NCBI RefSeq assembly: GCF_018919205.1
Contig: NZ_JAHLQN010000001.1
Location: 310,001 to 374,000 of the forward strand
Direction of reading: 5' to 3'
Source of the DNA: Dysosmobacter acutus
GTDB lineage: Bacteria > Bacillota > Clostridia > Oscillospirales > Oscillospiraceae
Length of the DNA stretch: 64,000 nt
Below are positions 1 through 8,962 of the stretch, one piece after another. Position numbers and translations under genes: made by a program. Position 1 is the first letter of the stretch. The number at the start of each line of letters is the position of its first letter. The notes beneath the pieces were generated by a model. It saw only the letters and a program-made list of their open reading frames with translations, made no database searches and was not told the DNA's origin.

Positions 1-2
1 TC

Positions 3-44
3 AAAAGAGAGCCCCCGCCTGAAGGCGGGAGCTCTCTTTATTTT
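3..44 (-). terminator. intrinsic terminator after the AcoX-like kinase gene
   Basis: A long GC-rich hairpin (GAGAGC / GCTCTC outer arms, CCCGCC / GGCGGG inner arms) is flanked by T-rich DNA on both sides. It lies just past the stop codon of the leftward gene ending at 55 and would end the SDR-AEC-gcvP operon. The A/T tracts on both flanks mean it could also work rightwards. Confidence 0.8.
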
Positions 45-54
45 ATAGATTCCC

Positions 55-1176
55 TTACCGGCAGGGCAGGGACAGAAAATAGCCGTAGCCGCACAGGACG
101 CTGTAAAATCCCCGCAGGGATTGGTTGACCTCTGGATCGCCGCAGTCAATGTGCAGCGTGTGGTCTTGAATGGAGAGAACCTTGGACTCCGGAGAGATCA
201 CAATGATCCGCTCCTTTCCCACCGCACGAAGAACCCGGGCGCTGAACTGATGGTTGCCCCGGCCGAACAGGAAGCCCTGTCCGCCGATGGGGGAGACGAT
301 GATGCGCATGGCTCCGTCTTTGGCATAGCTCCAAAGCTGCTCCTCTGTCACGTCCCTTTCTATCAGCTTTCCGTCCCGGATCACATCCACGCCCAGAAGC
401 TCATAGGGAAGCCCCAGCCGCTGGGAGATGCACTTTGCGGAGGAACCGGAGCCGATGGCATAGGTGACGCCGCTTTCCATGTGCTCCTCCAGATAGCCGG
501 CGATGGCCGCCATCTGATCCGCCTCCGTGGAGAAGCCGCTCTGCTTCATGGACTGGAGCTGCTCAGGCTGATCGGGCACCAGCATGGCGCCGTACAGCGT
601 GGCGCTGACGCGGCCGGTGCGGTAGGCATCCTCGTCCAGGTCCACCACCTCCCGGCGGCTGGAGCTCATGGGAACCCCGCGTGCCAGCGTGGCGGCCACC
701 GTTCCGGCGGCCTCCGGGTCCAGGGCGAATACCGCGGACTGGATCTTCACGCCGGCGGGAATGCCAAGCACGCTCACCCGCTCCCCCACAGCCTCGCAGA
801 TGTTGCGGGCCGTCCCGTCGCCTCCCGCGAACAGGAGGAGCTCCACCTTCTGGTCGGCAATGGCCCGGGCGGCCGCCATGGTGTCGGAGGGAGAGGTATC
901 CTCTCCCTCCGCACGGCAGACCACCCGAAAGGGGAGTCCTAACTTCTCGCAAAGGCTCTGCCCCATGTCTCCGGAGGCCGTCAGCACCTGGACGTTCTCC
1001 CGGAAGGGCAACAGCATCTTCAGCGCCCGCTCCGCCTTGAGTCCGGATTCGGGCCTGGCGCCCCGGGCCCGGGCGGCGGAGAGCGCCGCGGCACCATCGG
1101 TGCCCTTCAGCGCCACCTTGCCGCCCATGCCCGCAATGGGGTTGACGATCAGGCCAAAGGTCTTAAGCGAGGCCAT
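55..1176 (-). CDS. ATP-NAD kinase / AcoX-like protein
   Basis: 373 aa. The N-terminus has the NPIAG motif (about residues 12-16), and a diacylglycerol/NAD-kinase type GGDGTA nucleotide-binding motif lies at about 118-123. This places it in the COG3199 group of NAD-kinase-like proteins, which includes AcoX of acetoin operons. Family members are predicted to bind ATP and phosphorylate NAD or a related small molecule; the substrate of this one cannot be read from sequence. The start codon overlaps the 3' end of the GcvPB-like gene by 14 nt, so the two are translationally linked. It is the last gene of a leftward five-gene operon. Confidence 0.8.
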   Translation of the reverse strand: MASLKTFGLIVNPIAGMGGKVALKGTDGAAALSAARARGARPESGLKAERALKMLLPFRENVQVLTASGDMGQSLCEKLGLPFRVVCRAEGEDTSPSDTMAAARAIADQKVELLLFAGGDGTARNICEAVGERVSVLGIPAGVKIQSAVFALDPEAAGTVAATLARGVPMSSSRREVVDLDEDAYRTGRVSATLYGAMLVPDQPEQLQSMKQSGFSTEADQMAAIAGYLEEHMESGVTYAIGSGSSAKCISQRLGLPYELLGVDVIRDGKLIERDVTEEQLWSYAKDGAMRIIVSPIGGQGFLFGRGNHQFSARVLRAVGKERIIVISPESKVLSIQDHTLHIDCGDPEVNQSLRGFYSVLCGYGYFLSLPCR

Positions 1177-2722
1177 TTTGCTTCTTGTAGGCTCGCCATG
1201 TCACCGCCAGCTCACGCCAGTCGCTGATATGATCGTTCTCCAGTTTGGAGATGGGGCCGTTGTAGGGCGCGTTGAGCACCACTTCCGGGGTGGAGTAAGC
1301 CTCGTCGCTGATCTTCTTCAGGGCGCTCACATACTCGTCGATGTCCGCCTTGGAGTAGGACTCGGTGGGTTCGGGAGTGTAGGGCTCGGGGACGATCAGG
1401 GGATGGTGGCTGGCGAAAAAGCGCTGGAAGCCGAAGTCCAGCAGATGGCGGTTCACGTCCTCAGCGCCCACGCCGGTGTCCTTAAGCAGCTTTTCAAAGC
1501 TGTAGCGGACCTGCTCCAGGCGGTTGGGGGCCTCCTCGGCCCAGGACATGGAGATGCCCTTGACCTCGTTCAGGACCCGCTTCATCATGTAGTTGTTGTT
1601 CAAAATGGCGGTCTCGGCCACAGTCTCCAAGCCGTCGCGGCCCAGGCTCATGACCCAGGCATAGGAGCGCATCACAGCGGCCAGGGAGCCATGGAACTGG
1701 CGGATCTTGCCCACGGAGGCAGGGCCGTCGTAATCGGTGTAGTAGCGCTTGCCGTCAAAGCGGACGCGGGGACGGGGCAGGTACTTCTCCAGTTCCTCGC
1801 TGACGCACTGGGCGCCGCAGCCGGGGCCCATGCAGCCATGGGGGGAGGAGAAGGCCTTGTGCAGGTTGAAGTGGCACATGTCGGCGCCCAATTCCTTGGC
1901 GCGGACCAGGCCGAAAAGGCCGTTGTAGTCGGCCATGTCGCAGATGGCCAGCCCGCCCGCCTCGTGGACCACATCCACAAACTCACGGACAATGGGGTTG
2001 AAGACGCCGGTGTCCTCGGGATTGGTGATGAAGATGCCGGCGGTCTTCTCGCTGACCACCGCCTTCAGGTTTTCCAGGCTGGGATAGCCGTTCTCGTTGG
2101 GGAAAAGGCTGATGACCTCAAAGCCCTTGGTGGCGGGAGCCGCGGAGTCCAGGGGGTGGGAGAGGATGGTGGTGATGATCTGGGTGCGCTGCTCCGCCTC
2201 TCCCTTTTCCTCAAAGTATTTCTTCAGCACGGCCGCGTTGGAGTAGATGCCCTGGCCGCCGCCGCCGGGCTGGAAGGACACGGAATCCAGGCCGGAGATC
2301 TCCTTCATGATCTGCTCAAAGTCATAGATGATCTTCAGGACGCCCTGGGCGGTGTCGTCATCCTGGTAGGGATGCATCTCCGTAAACTTGGGGGAGCGGA
2401 CGAACTGCTCGTTGATCTTGGGGCTGTATTTCATGGTGCAGGTGCCAAGGCCGATGTCGATGTTGATATCCTGGCCAATGGTCTCCTGGGAAAGTCTCAG
2501 GTAGTGGCGCAGCACTTGGGGCTGGGCCAGCTCCGGCAGAGCGGGCTTGCCCTTGCGCTTAAGGTTTTCAGGCAGCAGTTTCTCCACATCGCCGGTGACG
2601 CCCTTGACCTGCCCGGACACGTCGGGCACCAGCAGGCTGCGGCTGCCCGGCACGCTTTGTTCAAAAATCAGGGACTCATCCCACTGGGCTTCGTGGAAGT
2701 TCCGCAGTTTCGTATCAGACAC
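1163..2722 (-). CDS. gcvPB: glycine dehydrogenase (decarboxylating) subunit 2-like, GcvPB family
   Basis: 519 aa, close to the usual length for the C-terminal half of P-protein. The PLP-lysine motif is recognisable as NLHKAFSSPHG (Lys near residue 289). The following stretch is CMGPGCGAQ where canonical GcvPB has a GGGGPG-type run, and NPEDTGVF replaces the usual NPNTxGxF. Family members decarboxylate glycine and pass the aminomethyl group to lipoyl-H protein, but no gcvH or gcvT is nearby. It follows the GcvPA-like gene by 13 nt and overlaps the AcoX-like gene. The fold assignment is firm. Glycine as the substrate is uncertain because of the divergent motifs and the missing partners. Confidence 0.82.
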   Translation of the reverse strand: MSDTKLRNFHEAQWDESLIFEQSVPGSRSLLVPDVSGQVKGVTGDVEKLLPENLKRKGKPALPELAQPQVLRHYLRLSQETIGQDINIDIGLGTCTMKYSPKINEQFVRSPKFTEMHPYQDDDTAQGVLKIIYDFEQIMKEISGLDSVSFQPGGGGQGIYSNAAVLKKYFEEKGEAEQRTQIITTILSHPLDSAAPATKGFEVISLFPNENGYPSLENLKAVVSEKTAGIFITNPEDTGVFNPIVREFVDVVHEAGGLAICDMADYNGLFGLVRAKELGADMCHFNLHKAFSSPHGCMGPGCGAQCVSEELEKYLPRPRVRFDGKRYYTDYDGPASVGKIRQFHGSLAAVMRSYAWVMSLGRDGLETVAETAILNNNYMMKRVLNEVKGISMSWAEEAPNRLEQVRYSFEKLLKDTGVGAEDVNRHLLDFGFQRFFASHHPLIVPEPYTPEPTESYSKADIDEYVSALKKISDEAYSTPEVVLNAPYNGPISKLENDHISDWRELAVTWRAYKKQNGLA

Positions 2723-2735
2723 GTTCGTTCCCTCC

Positions 2736-4106
2736 TTACAGAATGTTCTTCAGTGCATCAACCAGAGCGTCAATGTCGGAGAGCCCGGTCTTCTCAGTGA
2801 CGCAGACCAGCATGGACTGGCCCTGCTCCGGCATCTGGACGCTCAGGTCGTAGCCGCCGAAAATGCCCTTGGCCAGCAGCGCCTTGTTGATCTCGGCCAC
2901 GGTCTTGCCCGCAGCGTCAAAGTTCAGCACAAACTCCATGAAGCTGTGGCTTGCGCTGTAGGGCAGCTTGACGCCGGGCAGCGCGGAGAGCTTCTTCTGG
3001 GCGTAGTTGCTCTTGTAGAGGATGTTTTCGCCTAACTCACGCATGCCGTCGGGGCCCATGACGGCAAGATATGTGGCCGCAGTCACCGCCCACAAGCCCA
3101 CGCAGGTGCCAAGGTACTCAATGGCCTTTTCACGGACATAGTAGCTGGTGCGCTCGGGCAGGGCGCGGCTGTAGCCGAACTGACCCTTGGAATTCTTGAA
3201 GATATTGTAGAGGTGATGGGGGTAGTTCATCACGTACTTCTCTTCCTGGCGGGTGGCCAGATAGCCGCCCAGGCCGCCGCCGTAGCTCATGTGGATGCCA
3301 AGGGGCTGGATCTCGCCGCAGGAGATGTCCGCGCCGTAGTCGGCAGGGGGCTGGACAACGCCCAGGGAGGAGGGGTCGGCGTAGACAATGTACTCCGCGC
3401 CCACGCTGTGGCAGAGCTTGCCGATCTCCTCGCACTGCTCTTCAAAGAATCCCAGAAACGCCGGGTTCTGGATGAAGACGCAGGCCACGTCGTCCGTAAG
3501 CTTGCCCTTGAGGTCCTCCAGGTCCAGCTGGCCGTTGGGACAACTGGCCACGCCCACCAGATTCATGCCCTCGCAGTAGCACTTGAGCTGGGAGAGCAGG
3601 CTGGGGTTCATGGCGGCGGGCACCAGGGCGGTGGAGCGGCCATTGATGCGGCGGGACATCATGATGGCCGTGGACGCGGCCTGTCCGCCGTCGTAGGTGG
3701 GGAAGCTGACCACATCCAGATCCAGCAGCTCACCCATCATGCTGGTGAACTCAAAGAAGGTCTGAAGCTTACCGTGGTCAGCATAGGTATCGCCGCTGTA
3801 GGCGGTGAGGAACTCGCTGCGGCCGTTGATCTCGTCGCACACAGCGGGCACATAGTGGTTATAGCAGCCGGCGCCCAAGAAGCTGATGTTCTCATCGCAG
3901 GTGCTGTCCTTGGCCAGGATGCCGTCCATGTGCTTTTTCAGGTCCATTTCGGACGTAAAGGCCTCAGGCAGGTCCAGGGGCCGTTTCATGCGCACCTCGT
4001 CGGGGATGAAAGAGTAAATCTCCTCAACAGACTTGGCGCCGATGAAATCCAGCATTTCCTTGCGGACAGCCTCGTTGCTGTTGGGGATATAAGGATACTG
4101 CGTCAT
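2736..4106 (-). CDS. gcvPA: glycine dehydrogenase (decarboxylating) subunit 1-like, GcvPA family
   Basis: 456 aa, the usual size of GcvPA. It starts with the family signature YIPNSNEAVRKEML, followed by PDEVRMKRPLDLP and FLGAGCYNHYVP. The loop that reads YQPExSQG in canonical GcvPA is replaced here by YSGDTYADHGKL. It should form a heterodimer with the GcvPB-like protein encoded 13 nt downstream. An AGGAGG ribosome site lies 8 nt before the ATG. The preceding gene is an AEC permease, 47 nt away, so the pair belongs to the SDR-AEC operon. No glycine riboswitch precedes the pair. The family call is secure; the reaction may differ from glycine cleavage. Confidence 0.82.
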   Translation of the reverse strand: MTQYPYIPNSNEAVRKEMLDFIGAKSVEEIYSFIPDEVRMKRPLDLPEAFTSEMDLKKHMDGILAKDSTCDENISFLGAGCYNHYVPAVCDEINGRSEFLTAYSGDTYADHGKLQTFFEFTSMMGELLDLDVVSFPTYDGGQAASTAIMMSRRINGRSTALVPAAMNPSLLSQLKCYCEGMNLVGVASCPNGQLDLEDLKGKLTDDVACVFIQNPAFLGFFEEQCEEIGKLCHSVGAEYIVYADPSSLGVVQPPADYGADISCGEIQPLGIHMSYGGGLGGYLATRQEEKYVMNYPHHLYNIFKNSKGQFGYSRALPERTSYYVREKAIEYLGTCVGLWAVTAATYLAVMGPDGMRELGENILYKSNYAQKKLSALPGVKLPYSASHSFMEFVLNFDAAGKTVAEINKALLAKGIFGGYDLSVQMPEQGQSMLVCVTEKTGLSDIDALVDALKNIL

Positions 4107-4153
4107 TTCGTTCGCCTCCTATGTAACATTCGCGGCATTGCCGCCAGTTGAAC

Positions 4154-5074
4154 TTAATGCAGGAATAAAACTGCCAGAACGGGCAGTGACAGTGCGGAAA
4201 GAAGGGTGGAGACAAAGATGCTTCTGCTGATAAAGCCGCTGTCCCGCTTCATCTGCAGCGCCAGCATCAGCACCATGGAGCCCGCCGGCATGGCGTTGCT
4301 CAATACCGCCAGATCGCCGAAGTAGACGTTTACCCGGAGCAGCCGCGAGAGGAAAAAAGTGACGGCCGGCAGCACCAGCAGCTTTGCCCCGCAGTACACA
4401 TAGGACCAGGGGTCGGTGACGGACTGGCGGAAGGGGTACATGGCCAGCGAGGAACCCAGAATGATCATGGACAGAGGCGTTGTCATGCTGCCCACCATAT
4501 AGAGGGTGTCGCGGACAATGGGCGGCGCGTCAAAGCGCACCAGATACAGCACCACCGCCAGAAGGGTCATCACAAATCCGGGCGTCAAAAGGTCCTTTAG
4601 GCGGAACTTCCGTTTTTCTCCGCTGTCCGGGGCCAGCGTGCCGGCGGCATAGGTGTTGTAGAAGAAGTAGTAGGCAAAGTTCAGCAGCGTCATCTGGAAA
4701 AAGGCCGCGTTCCCATAGAGGGACTGGGCCAGGGGCGCGCCGATGAACCCCGTGTTGCCGAACACCATCAAACATTCAAACTCCCGCCGCTTTTCCGGCG
4801 GAACCCGCAGCAGCCATGAGACGGCCTTGCCGAAAAAAATCATGGCAATGTAGATGCCAAAGCCTGCTCCCAACAGGGCCAGGGCCTCCAGCCTGTCGCC
4901 GGGCTGACCCATCATGGAACACAGCAGCATCATGGGATAGACCGCTGTGACCACCATGGCGGAGAGCTTCCGGTTCACATGGTCATCCAGGATGTTGGCC
5001 TTTGCCAGCACAAATCCCAGGGCCATCATGCCGTAGAGCTGGATCAGTGTCCGGGCCAGCAGTCCGACGTCCAC
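4154..5074 (-). CDS. AEC (auxin efflux carrier) family transporter
   Basis: 306 aa, almost entirely hydrophobic, with about ten predicted membrane segments in two halves. This is typical of the AEC family (malate and other carboxylate or amino acid permeases of bacteria). The first half holds GFVLAKANILDD and TAVYPMMLL, as in other family members, and the FGNTGFIGAPL motif near the middle is characteristic. A GTG start sits 3 nt after the SDR stop codon, so translation is coupled. The substrate is unknown; its place between an SDR and the GcvP-like pair suggests it moves the compound they process. Confidence 0.82.
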   Translation of the reverse strand: MDVGLLARTLIQLYGMMALGFVLAKANILDDHVNRKLSAMVVTAVYPMMLLCSMMGQPGDRLEALALLGAGFGIYIAMIFFGKAVSWLLRVPPEKRREFECLMVFGNTGFIGAPLAQSLYGNAAFFQMTLLNFAYYFFYNTYAAGTLAPDSGEKRKFRLKDLLTPGFVMTLLAVVLYLVRFDAPPIVRDTLYMVGSMTTPLSMIILGSSLAMYPFRQSVTDPWSYVYCGAKLLVLPAVTFFLSRLLRVNVYFGDLAVLSNAMPAGSMVLMLALQMKRDSGFISRSIFVSTLLSALSLPVLAVLFLH

Positions 5075-5077
5075 CTC

Positions 5078-5872
5078 TTACGCGTGGAGAATGTTAAAGG
5101 TCTCGGGCAGGGTGCTGCCGCCGTCGATGACCACTTCGGTGCCGGTGATGTACTTGGCGTCGTCAGAGGCCAGGAAGGCCACCAGATCGCCGATCTCCTC
5201 AATGTTGCAAAGGCGCTTGAGAGGAATGAAGGACGCCATATCCCGCATGGCGCTCTCAGGATCCTCGGGGCGGTTGTCGGCAGCAACCTGCTCAATCTTG
5301 GGGGTGCGGACCCAGCCGGGGAGCACCGCGTTGACGGTGATGCCGTGGGGGCCGGCCTCATAGGCCAGGGCGCGGGTCAGGGCGGAAACGGCGCCCTTGG
5401 TCATGGAATAGGTGGTCTGCCCCTCATCCACCACTTTCGTGCCGGTGACGGAGGAGGTGTTGATGATGCGGCCGTAGCCGGCCTTCAGCATATAGGGATA
5501 CACGGCCTTGGACATGTTCCACACGCCGTAGATGTTGACGCCGAAGATGAAGTTGAGGGTCTTCACGTCCATGTCCTCGAACTTGACGCGGCGGTTGACG
5601 CCGGCGTTGTTGTGCAGGATATCGATCCTGCCGTACTGGGCGACAATGTCGTCCACAACCTTCTGCACATCCTCTAACTTGCTGACGTCCACCCGGCGGC
5701 TGTCGGCCTTCAGGCCCATCTGCCGGATCTCCTCCGCGGCGGCGGTTACGGACTCCGCGAAATCCAGCAGGATGACGGTGGCGCCGTGTTTGGCCAGTAC
5801 CTTGGCGCTGCCGTTGCCGATACCCTGGGCCGCGCCGGTTACAATCGCGATTTTTCCATCCAGTTTACCCAT
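5078..5872 (-). CDS. UcpA-like short-chain dehydrogenase/reductase
   Basis: 264 aa, standard for a classical SDR. The N-terminal cofactor motif GAAQGIG (near residue 13), NNAG (near 89), a catalytic Ser followed by Tyr-x3-Lys (TYSMTK) and a C-terminal IDGGSTLPE are all present. PEDPES and GSTLPET resemble Escherichia coli UcpA, an SDR of poorly known substrate. It is the first gene of the operon and is preceded by a promoter at 5947-5974. It probably oxidises or reduces a hydroxy or keto group on the compound handled by the downstream permease and GcvP-like enzyme. Confidence 0.88.
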   Translation of the reverse strand: MGKLDGKIAIVTGAAQGIGNGSAKVLAKHGATVILLDFAESVTAAAEEIRQMGLKADSRRVDVSKLEDVQKVVDDIVAQYGRIDILHNNAGVNRRVKFEDMDVKTLNFIFGVNIYGVWNMSKAVYPYMLKAGYGRIINTSSVTGTKVVDEGQTTYSMTKGAVSALTRALAYEAGPHGITVNAVLPGWVRTPKIEQVAADNRPEDPESAMRDMASFIPLKRLCNIEEIGDLVAFLASDDAKYITGTEVVIDGGSTLPETFNILHA

Positions 5873-5946
5873 TTTATCTTTTCTCCTTCAAAAGCCCTCC
5901 CGGTTCCGGGCAGGGCAGAATTGACTCCGATCTAACGGACGCCTTT

Positions 5947-5974
5947 ATTATAGCGGTATCGGTTCTGTTTGTAA
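5947..5974 (-). promoter_or_regulatory. promoter of the SDR-AEC-gcvP operon
   Basis: Read leftwards, TTACAA (5969-5974) is followed after 16 nt by a perfect TATAAT (5947-5952). The start codon is 75 nt further on. The MocR-type gene immediately upstream ends in its own terminator, so this is likely the main promoter of the operon and the probable site of MocR control. Confidence 0.6.
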
Positions 5975-6040
5975 CCAACCAAGCGGGGCGAATTAAAACA
6001 ACCAAAGCTTACCCCATTTTTTCCCATTTTGCGGATTTGC

Positions 6041-6089
6041 AAAAAAGCGGGGAAACGGCAGCATACCGTTTCCCCGCTTTTCTTTTTTT
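6041..6089 (-). terminator. intrinsic terminator after the MocR gene
   Basis: GCGGGGAAACGG and CCGTTTCCCCGC form a 12-bp stem around a 7-nt loop, flanked by A/T runs on both sides. It lies directly after the stop codon of the leftward MocR-type gene and separates it from the SDR operon. Confidence 0.85.
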
Positions 6090-6091
6090 CA

Positions 6092-7576
6092 TCAGCCCCG
6101 GCCCATGGCCCGGAGAATCTCCGCAAGGCGGCGCATTCCCAGTTCCATCTCCTCGGCCGAAAGATATCCATAGGTCAGGCGGAGGGAAGAGGAATATCCC
6201 ATGTCGTATACGCTGCCGGGCAGAATCAGCAGCCCCTCCTTCAGCGCCCGGTTGAAAAGCTGCTCCGCCGACACCCGGTTTTTCAGCTTGATCCAGATGA
6301 AGAACCCACCCGCGGGACGATTCCACTCCGCCAGGTCGGCGAAGTACTTCTCCAGCAGGTACATCATCAGGTCCCGGCGCTCCCTGAGCTGCTGGCGAAT
6401 GGTATTGACCCCCGTATAGTAAAGGCCGCTCCGGAAAAGCTCCTCCACCACCTGCTGGGTCAGCACGCTGACGCCGTAATCCATCTGCATTTTCACATCG
6501 GCCAGCCGCTGAACCACCGATTCCGGACCCACCAGCCATCCAAGCCGCAGCCCAGGTGAAAAGCACTTGGACAGGCTTCCGATATACACCACGCTGCCGC
6601 TCTGGTCAAGGGCTTTGATGGGAGGGGGCGGCATCTCGTCCAGCCACAGATCACGGAACACATCGTCCTCGATCACGGGCATGTGGTTTTCCTTGCAGTA
6701 TTTGAGGACCTCCCTGCGGCGGCTCACCGGCATCACGCAGCCGGTGGGGTTTTGAAAGGTGGGGATGGTGTAGAGCAGAGAGTGTCGGCCGTTGGACTGG
6801 GGCTCCCGGATCATCCAAGGCAGTATGCCGCTGGCATCCAGAGGCACTCCCTGAAGCTCCGCCCCCACGGACTGAAAGATATTCAGCGACCCAAGGTAGG
6901 ACGGCGACTCCACATAGACCGTGGACTTGGCCTGGACAATACCCGTGGAAATAAGCTGCAGGGCCTGGAGCGCGCCGGAGACGATCAGAATGCAGGACAG
7001 CGGCGCCTCAATCCCGATCTGGCGCAGGTGGGTCTGCAGCGCGGCGCGCAGCCCCGGCATGCCCAGCGGGTCCGGGTAGTTCATAAAGAGGTTTCGTGTT
7101 GAGAGGCTGTTCAGCACCTTGCGGGTCAAATCCATCTGCACCAGGTCCGGCGACAGCTCGCCGGTGCTCAGACGGGTGATCCCGTCTTCAAACTCAAGGT
7201 GGTTGATGATCTGTACCGTGGGCACGTTGGCGCGAAAGCCTCCGGCCCTGATATAGCTCTGCCAGTCCGGCGCCTTGTCCTGCATCAGCAGTGACCAGCT
7301 GTCGTTGGCAATGCGGGTCCCGCCGCCAAAGCCGCTTTCGATCATTCCAAGAGAAGCCAATTCGTCCATGGCCTCCACAATGGTGCTGCGGTTGACCCCA
7401 AACAGTTCGGAGAGCTTTCTTTGGGAGGGGAGCACCTGGCCGCTCACCCAGTCGCCGGAGGAAATCTTCTCGCTGAAATAGCTTACAATCTGGCTGTATA
7501 AAGGGATTTTGGACTGCCGGTCCGGCTTCCAGCTGATGGAGATGGCGTCTGTTCTCTTCTCTCCGTACTCTCCCAT
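6092..7576 (-). CDS. MocR-type GntR regulator with aminotransferase-like domain
   Basis: 494 aa. Residues about 25-90 form a GntR winged helix (LPSQRKLSELFGVNRST). The rest is a fold-type I aminotransferase-like domain with NPTG near 277, the DD pair near 304 and the PLP lysine in SLSKCFSPG (Lys near 337). MocR regulators bind PLP and respond to amino acids or PLP-linked metabolites. The gene lies immediately upstream of, and in the same direction as, the SDR/GcvP-like operon, whose GcvP proteins also use PLP. It is the obvious candidate regulator of that operon. The target is inferred from position only. Confidence 0.88.
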   Translation of the reverse strand: MGEYGEKRTDAISISWKPDRQSKIPLYSQIVSYFSEKISSGDWVSGQVLPSQRKLSELFGVNRSTIVEAMDELASLGMIESGFGGGTRIANDSWSLLMQDKAPDWQSYIRAGGFRANVPTVQIINHLEFEDGITRLSTGELSPDLVQMDLTRKVLNSLSTRNLFMNYPDPLGMPGLRAALQTHLRQIGIEAPLSCILIVSGALQALQLISTGIVQAKSTVYVESPSYLGSLNIFQSVGAELQGVPLDASGILPWMIREPQSNGRHSLLYTIPTFQNPTGCVMPVSRRREVLKYCKENHMPVIEDDVFRDLWLDEMPPPPIKALDQSGSVVYIGSLSKCFSPGLRLGWLVGPESVVQRLADVKMQMDYGVSVLTQQVVEELFRSGLYYTGVNTIRQQLRERRDLMMYLLEKYFADLAEWNRPAGGFFIWIKLKNRVSAEQLFNRALKEGLLILPGSVYDMGYSSSLRLTYGYLSAEEMELGMRRLAEILRAMGRG

Positions 7577-7706
7577 TGTCCCCCTCCTTAAAACATGGCC
7601 TCCTCCGGCACTTCCCCCAAAGGCAACACTATATTTAATGATCTAAATACATACGCTCGTTTACCACTATATTCTGATTTTTCCCAATAGTCAACACCTC
7701 CGGGTG

Positions 7707-7744
7707 AAAAGGCCCCCGGTTCGGATGGACCGGGGGCCTTTTCA
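7707..7744 (-). terminator. intrinsic terminator after the sensor kinase gene
   Basis: GAAAAGGCCCCCGGT pairs with ACCGGGGGCCTTTTC around a short loop. The element overlaps the stop region of the leftward histidine kinase gene and gives a strong stem followed by T residues. Confidence 0.85.
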
Positions 7745-8962
7745 CTTCTTCAGTGGAATCGATACAATGAATCGGGTGGAGCGTTGGTCGCTTTCCGCCC
7801 GTATGGTTCCCTTGTGCTCGGCGGCAATGGCTGCGGCAATGGGCAGCCCCAGTCCGAAGCCGGACTTCTCTCCCCGGGAGTCATCGGCCCGGTAAAACCG
7901 CTCAAAGAGCCGCCTCAGCTGCTCCGGTGGAATGACCGGTCCCTGGTTGGAGACCTCCAGCCGCGCCCGCTTGTCGTCCCGGCTCAGTGAGACGCGGATC
8001 GGCGCGCCCGGCGCTCCATACTTCACCGCATTGTCTAACAGTACTCCCACCAGACGGCGCAGCTGGTCCCCGTCCCCAAGGACCCTGGTCCCCGGCACGC
8101 TCTCCCACTCCAGCTGCTTGCCATGCTCAAAGGCCACCGGCTCAAAGGAGAGCGAGCAGTCCGTCACCAGCGCGGACAGGTCCTGCTCCGTGAGGATCGC
8201 GGTGCGGCCCATATTGTCCGACCGGGCCAGCGTCAGCATCTCCTCCACCAGCGTTTTCATCTGTCCGGCCTCGGAATGGATGTTGTCGGCCCACCGGGCG
8301 CTTCGCTCCTCCAGGTGGGCGGCGGAGAGCATTTCCGCGTTGGAGAGGATCACCGTCAGAGGCGTCTTCAGCTCATGGGAGGCGTCGGAGAGGAACTGCC
8401 TTTGCTGTCGCATGGCCTGCTCCACCGGCCGGGTGGCCCACCAGGCCAGCAGGCAGCTGACGGCAAAGAGCACCAGAAAAGCGGCAATTCCGATCTGGAA
8501 GGAGGAGCGGAGCAGGTCCTCCATGATGCTCCGTTCAATGGACATGTCCGCAAAGGCCATGCGCTGATAGAGTCCGTTGTCCTCAATGAGATAGCGGAGG
8601 GAGTACTTGGCCACCACGCCTGTGGAGGCGCCGCCGCGCAGGGCGATGGTGATGATCTCCTGGAGCTCGGTGGTATTCTCAAGGTCGCTGTAGGTGCCGC
8701 CGGTGATATAGGCGGTGGAGCCCATGACGGCCACGGTAAAATAGGGCATCTGCACCGTGGGCCCGCCGGCGGAGGGGCGGCCCACGCTGCCCTCCTGGCC
8801 GATCACCCGCTCCAGTACCTCCATGGTGTTGGCACGGATATTCTGCCCCGTGGCGGAGACCACGGAGAAAAAGACCGCCCCCAGAACCAGTGTCACAAGG
8901 GCCATACAGATGGCCACAAATTTGACCCGGAGCTTGCGGATCATATTGTTCTGACGCTTCAT
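7742..8962 (-). CDS. sensor histidine kinase
   Basis: 406 aa from the ATG at 8962, which overlaps the response-regulator stop as ATGA. This start is preferred over an ATG 18 nt upstream. Two membrane segments (about 17-40 and 157-175) bracket an extracellular domain of roughly 115 aa. A HisKA motif SHELKTPLT carries the phospho-accepting His near residue 196. The ATPase domain shows the N box (LLDNAVKYG) and a glycine box (GFGLGLPIA). It autophosphorylates and passes phosphate to the partner encoded upstream. The signal is unknown. Confidence 0.92.
   Translation of the reverse strand: MKRQNNMIRKLRVKFVAICMALVTLVLGAVFFSVVSATGQNIRANTMEVLERVIGQEGSVGRPSAGGPTVQMPYFTVAVMGSTAYITGGTYSDLENTTELQEIITIALRGGASTGVVAKYSLRYLIEDNGLYQRMAFADMSIERSIMEDLLRSSFQIGIAAFLVLFAVSCLLAWWATRPVEQAMRQQRQFLSDASHELKTPLTVILSNAEMLSAAHLEERSARWADNIHSEAGQMKTLVEEMLTLARSDNMGRTAILTEQDLSALVTDCSLSFEPVAFEHGKQLEWESVPGTRVLGDGDQLRRLVGVLLDNAVKYGAPGAPIRVSLSRDDKRARLEVSNQGPVIPPEQLRRLFERFYRADDSRGEKSGFGLGLPIAAAIAAEHKGTIRAESDQRSTRFIVSIPLKK

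Noticed and set aside
668-2800. Long rightward open frame opposite gcvPB
   Set aside because: It is antisense to the well-supported gcvPB and AcoX-like genes. High G+C at third codon positions keeps the opposite strand open. The translation is low-complexity and matches no family.
4107-5971. Glycine riboswitch before the GcvP-like genes
   Set aside because: The only gaps (47 nt before gcvPA and about 75 nt of leader before the SDR) are too short for a tandem glycine riboswitch, and no typical core was seen.
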